A DNA stretch of 22,920 nucleotides, taken from an uncultured Collinsella sp. GTDB taxonomy: Bacteria > Actinomycetota > Coriobacteriia > Coriobacteriales > Coriobacteriaceae. Each line of letters opens with the position of its first letter. Positions within the stretch are counted from its first letter, which is position 1. The notes under the pieces were generated by a model, which saw only the letters and a program-made list of their open reading frames with translations, did not search any database and was not told the origin of the DNA. Below, piece by piece: positions 22,144 to 22,920 of this stretch. The DNA lies in the NCBI GenBank assembly GCA_902493615.1, contig CABUQK010000016.1, positions 1-22,920 on the forward strand, written 5' to 3'. The position numbers and the translations under genes were made by a program.

Positions 22144-22872
22144 ATGGGTTACATGCTCGAGACGCGTGGGCTCACCAAGCGCTTCGGCCGCGGCGACCAG
22201 GCGCAGGACGCCGTGGCCGACGTGGGTCTTCATATCCGCGAGGGCGAGGTGTACGGGCTGCTCGGTCCCAACGGCGCCGGCAAGTCGACAACGCTCAAGA
22301 TGATCTGCGGGATGCTGCGGCCGACGGCCGGGGAGATCCTCTTTGCCGGGCACGCCTGGCGCCGCGAGGACCTCTACGCAATCGGCAGCCTCATCGAGGA
22401 GGCGCCGCTCTACCCCAACCTCACCGCGCGCGAGAACCTGCGCGTGCGCACCACGCTGCTGGGCCTTCCCGAGAGCCGCATAGATGAGGTGCTCGCCGCC
22501 GTGGACCTCGCGGACACCGGGAAGAAGCGCGCCGGGCGCTTCTCGATGGGCATGCGGCAGCGCCTGGGGCTCGCGCTGGCGCTGATCGCCCGGCCACGCC
22601 TGCTCGTGCTCGACGAGCCCACCAACGGCCTCGACCCCATCGGCATCGAGGAGCTGCGCGACCAGATCCGCGGCTTCGCGGCGGCGGGCACGACGGTGAT
22701 CGTCTCGAGCCACATCCTCTCCGAGGTGCAGCAGATGGCGGACACCATCGGCATCATCTACGGGGGGCGCCTCGCCTACGAGGATGCGCTTCGGTCCGGG
22801 CAGGACCTCGAGGAACTCTTCATGAGCGTCTGCCGGGAGGGGCGTCGAGCGCGCGGGGAGGTGGCGGCATGA
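22144..22872 (+). CDS. BcrA/LanF-type ABC transporter ATP-binding protein
   Basis: A 242-residue ABC ATPase, complete. The ATG at 22144 has AAAGGA 7 bases upstream. Walker A is GPNGAGKST, the Q-loop area reads SLIEEAPLYPNLTARENL, the signature is FSMGMRQRLGLALAL, Walker B is LLVLDEPTNGLDPIG, and the switch histidine is in VSSHILSEVQQMADTIGII. The SLIEEAPLYPNLT and SSHILSEVQQMADTIGII blocks are characteristic of BcrA and lantibiotic-immunity (LanF) ATPases, which with small permeases expel bacitracin- or lantibiotic-like peptides. The gene is visibly more GC-rich than the other genes here, suggesting transfer. Its stop overlaps the permease start (ATGA). The normal repressor gene upstream is broken, so expression may be constitutive. 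The antibiotic substrate is not predictable. Confidence 0.93.
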   Translation: MGYMLETRGLTKRFGRGDQAQDAVADVGLHIREGEVYGLLGPNGAGKSTTLKMICGMLRPTAGEILFAGHAWRREDLYAIGSLIEEAPLYPNLTARENLRVRTTLLGLPESRIDEVLAAVDLADTGKKRAGRFSMGMRQRLGLALALIARPRLLVLDEPTNGLDPIGIEELRDQIRGFAAAGTTVIVSSHILSEVQQMADTIGIIYGGRLAYEDALRSGQDLEELFMSVCREGRRARGEVAA

Positions 22873-22920
22873 CGGGCGAGAAAGGCGGCCTGCTCGCGGG
22901 CCTGCGCGCCGAGGCCCTGA
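22869..22920 (+). CDS. Start of an ABC transporter permease subunit (3' end outside window)
   Basis: The ATG at 22869 overlaps the stop of the ATPase gene (ATGA), and 17 codons are visible: MTGEKGGLLAGLRAEAL. LRAEAL is the usual N-terminal helix just before the first membrane segment of BcrB/LanE-type permeases. The call rests mainly on gene position. Confidence 0.6.
   Translation, partial: MTGEKGGLLAGLRAEAL

Noticed and set aside
22048..22713. 221-residue minus-strand open frame
   Set aside because: It is antisense to the ABC ATPase with its intact Walker motifs.

Overview
The window looks like chromosome of a high-GC, Gram-positive-type gut actinobacterium, most likely Collinsella or a close Coriobacteriia relative. 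This is an inference from lipoprotein signals, an LAxTG-type wall-anchor signal, GC-rich codon use with AGGAG ribosome sites, and several proteins I recognise from that class. No rRNA, tRNA, CRISPR array or intact insertion sequence was seen.

Layout. (1) 1-3041, minus: the start of a very large MacB/FtsX-type ABC transporter with its ATPase fused to the permease; it runs off the left edge. (2) 3188-5336, minus: a compact extracytoplasmic redox operon made of a 48-residue CD1871A-type CXXC membrane peptide, a NapH-like membrane polyferredoxin and a TlpA-like thioredoxin lipoprotein, closed by a clear terminator. (3) 5427-7249, plus: a divergent OmpR-type response regulator and its histidine kinase, overlapping by ATGA. 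(4) 7317-12846, plus: a LuxR-type regulator, then a giant secreted surface protein whose reading frame is cut by an in-frame TGA 263 codons before its LAGTG wall-anchor signal. (5) 12894-13970, minus: a DUF5067-like lipoprotein and its terminator. (6) 14319-18761, plus: promoter, divergent type IIA topoisomerase B and A subunits (parE/parC-like) and a strong GC hairpin.

(7) 18780-22140 is an accessory scrapyard: helically phased GCAAAA repeats in front of a collapsed ATPase pseudogene, an iron-sulfur-flavoprotein-like reductase, a 19-bp perfect inverted repeat in front of a remnant of a DUF4143-type ATPase, a yjdF gene with a probable azaaromatic (yjdF) riboswitch, a frameshifted ToxN/AbiQ-like toxin gene behind two strong hairpins, and a TetR gene cut off after its first codons. 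(8) 22144-22920, plus: a GC-rich BcrA/LanF-type ABC ATPase and the first codons of its permease. A near-perfect TetR-type palindrome still lies between this transporter and the broken regulator.

Most notable: the three-part thiol/iron-sulfur relay, whose polyferredoxin lacks one expected cluster cysteine; the nonsense codon that would release the surface protein from the wall; the riboswitch-controlled yjdF; and the three decayed defence- or regulator-like loci whose upstream DNA control elements outlived their proteins.
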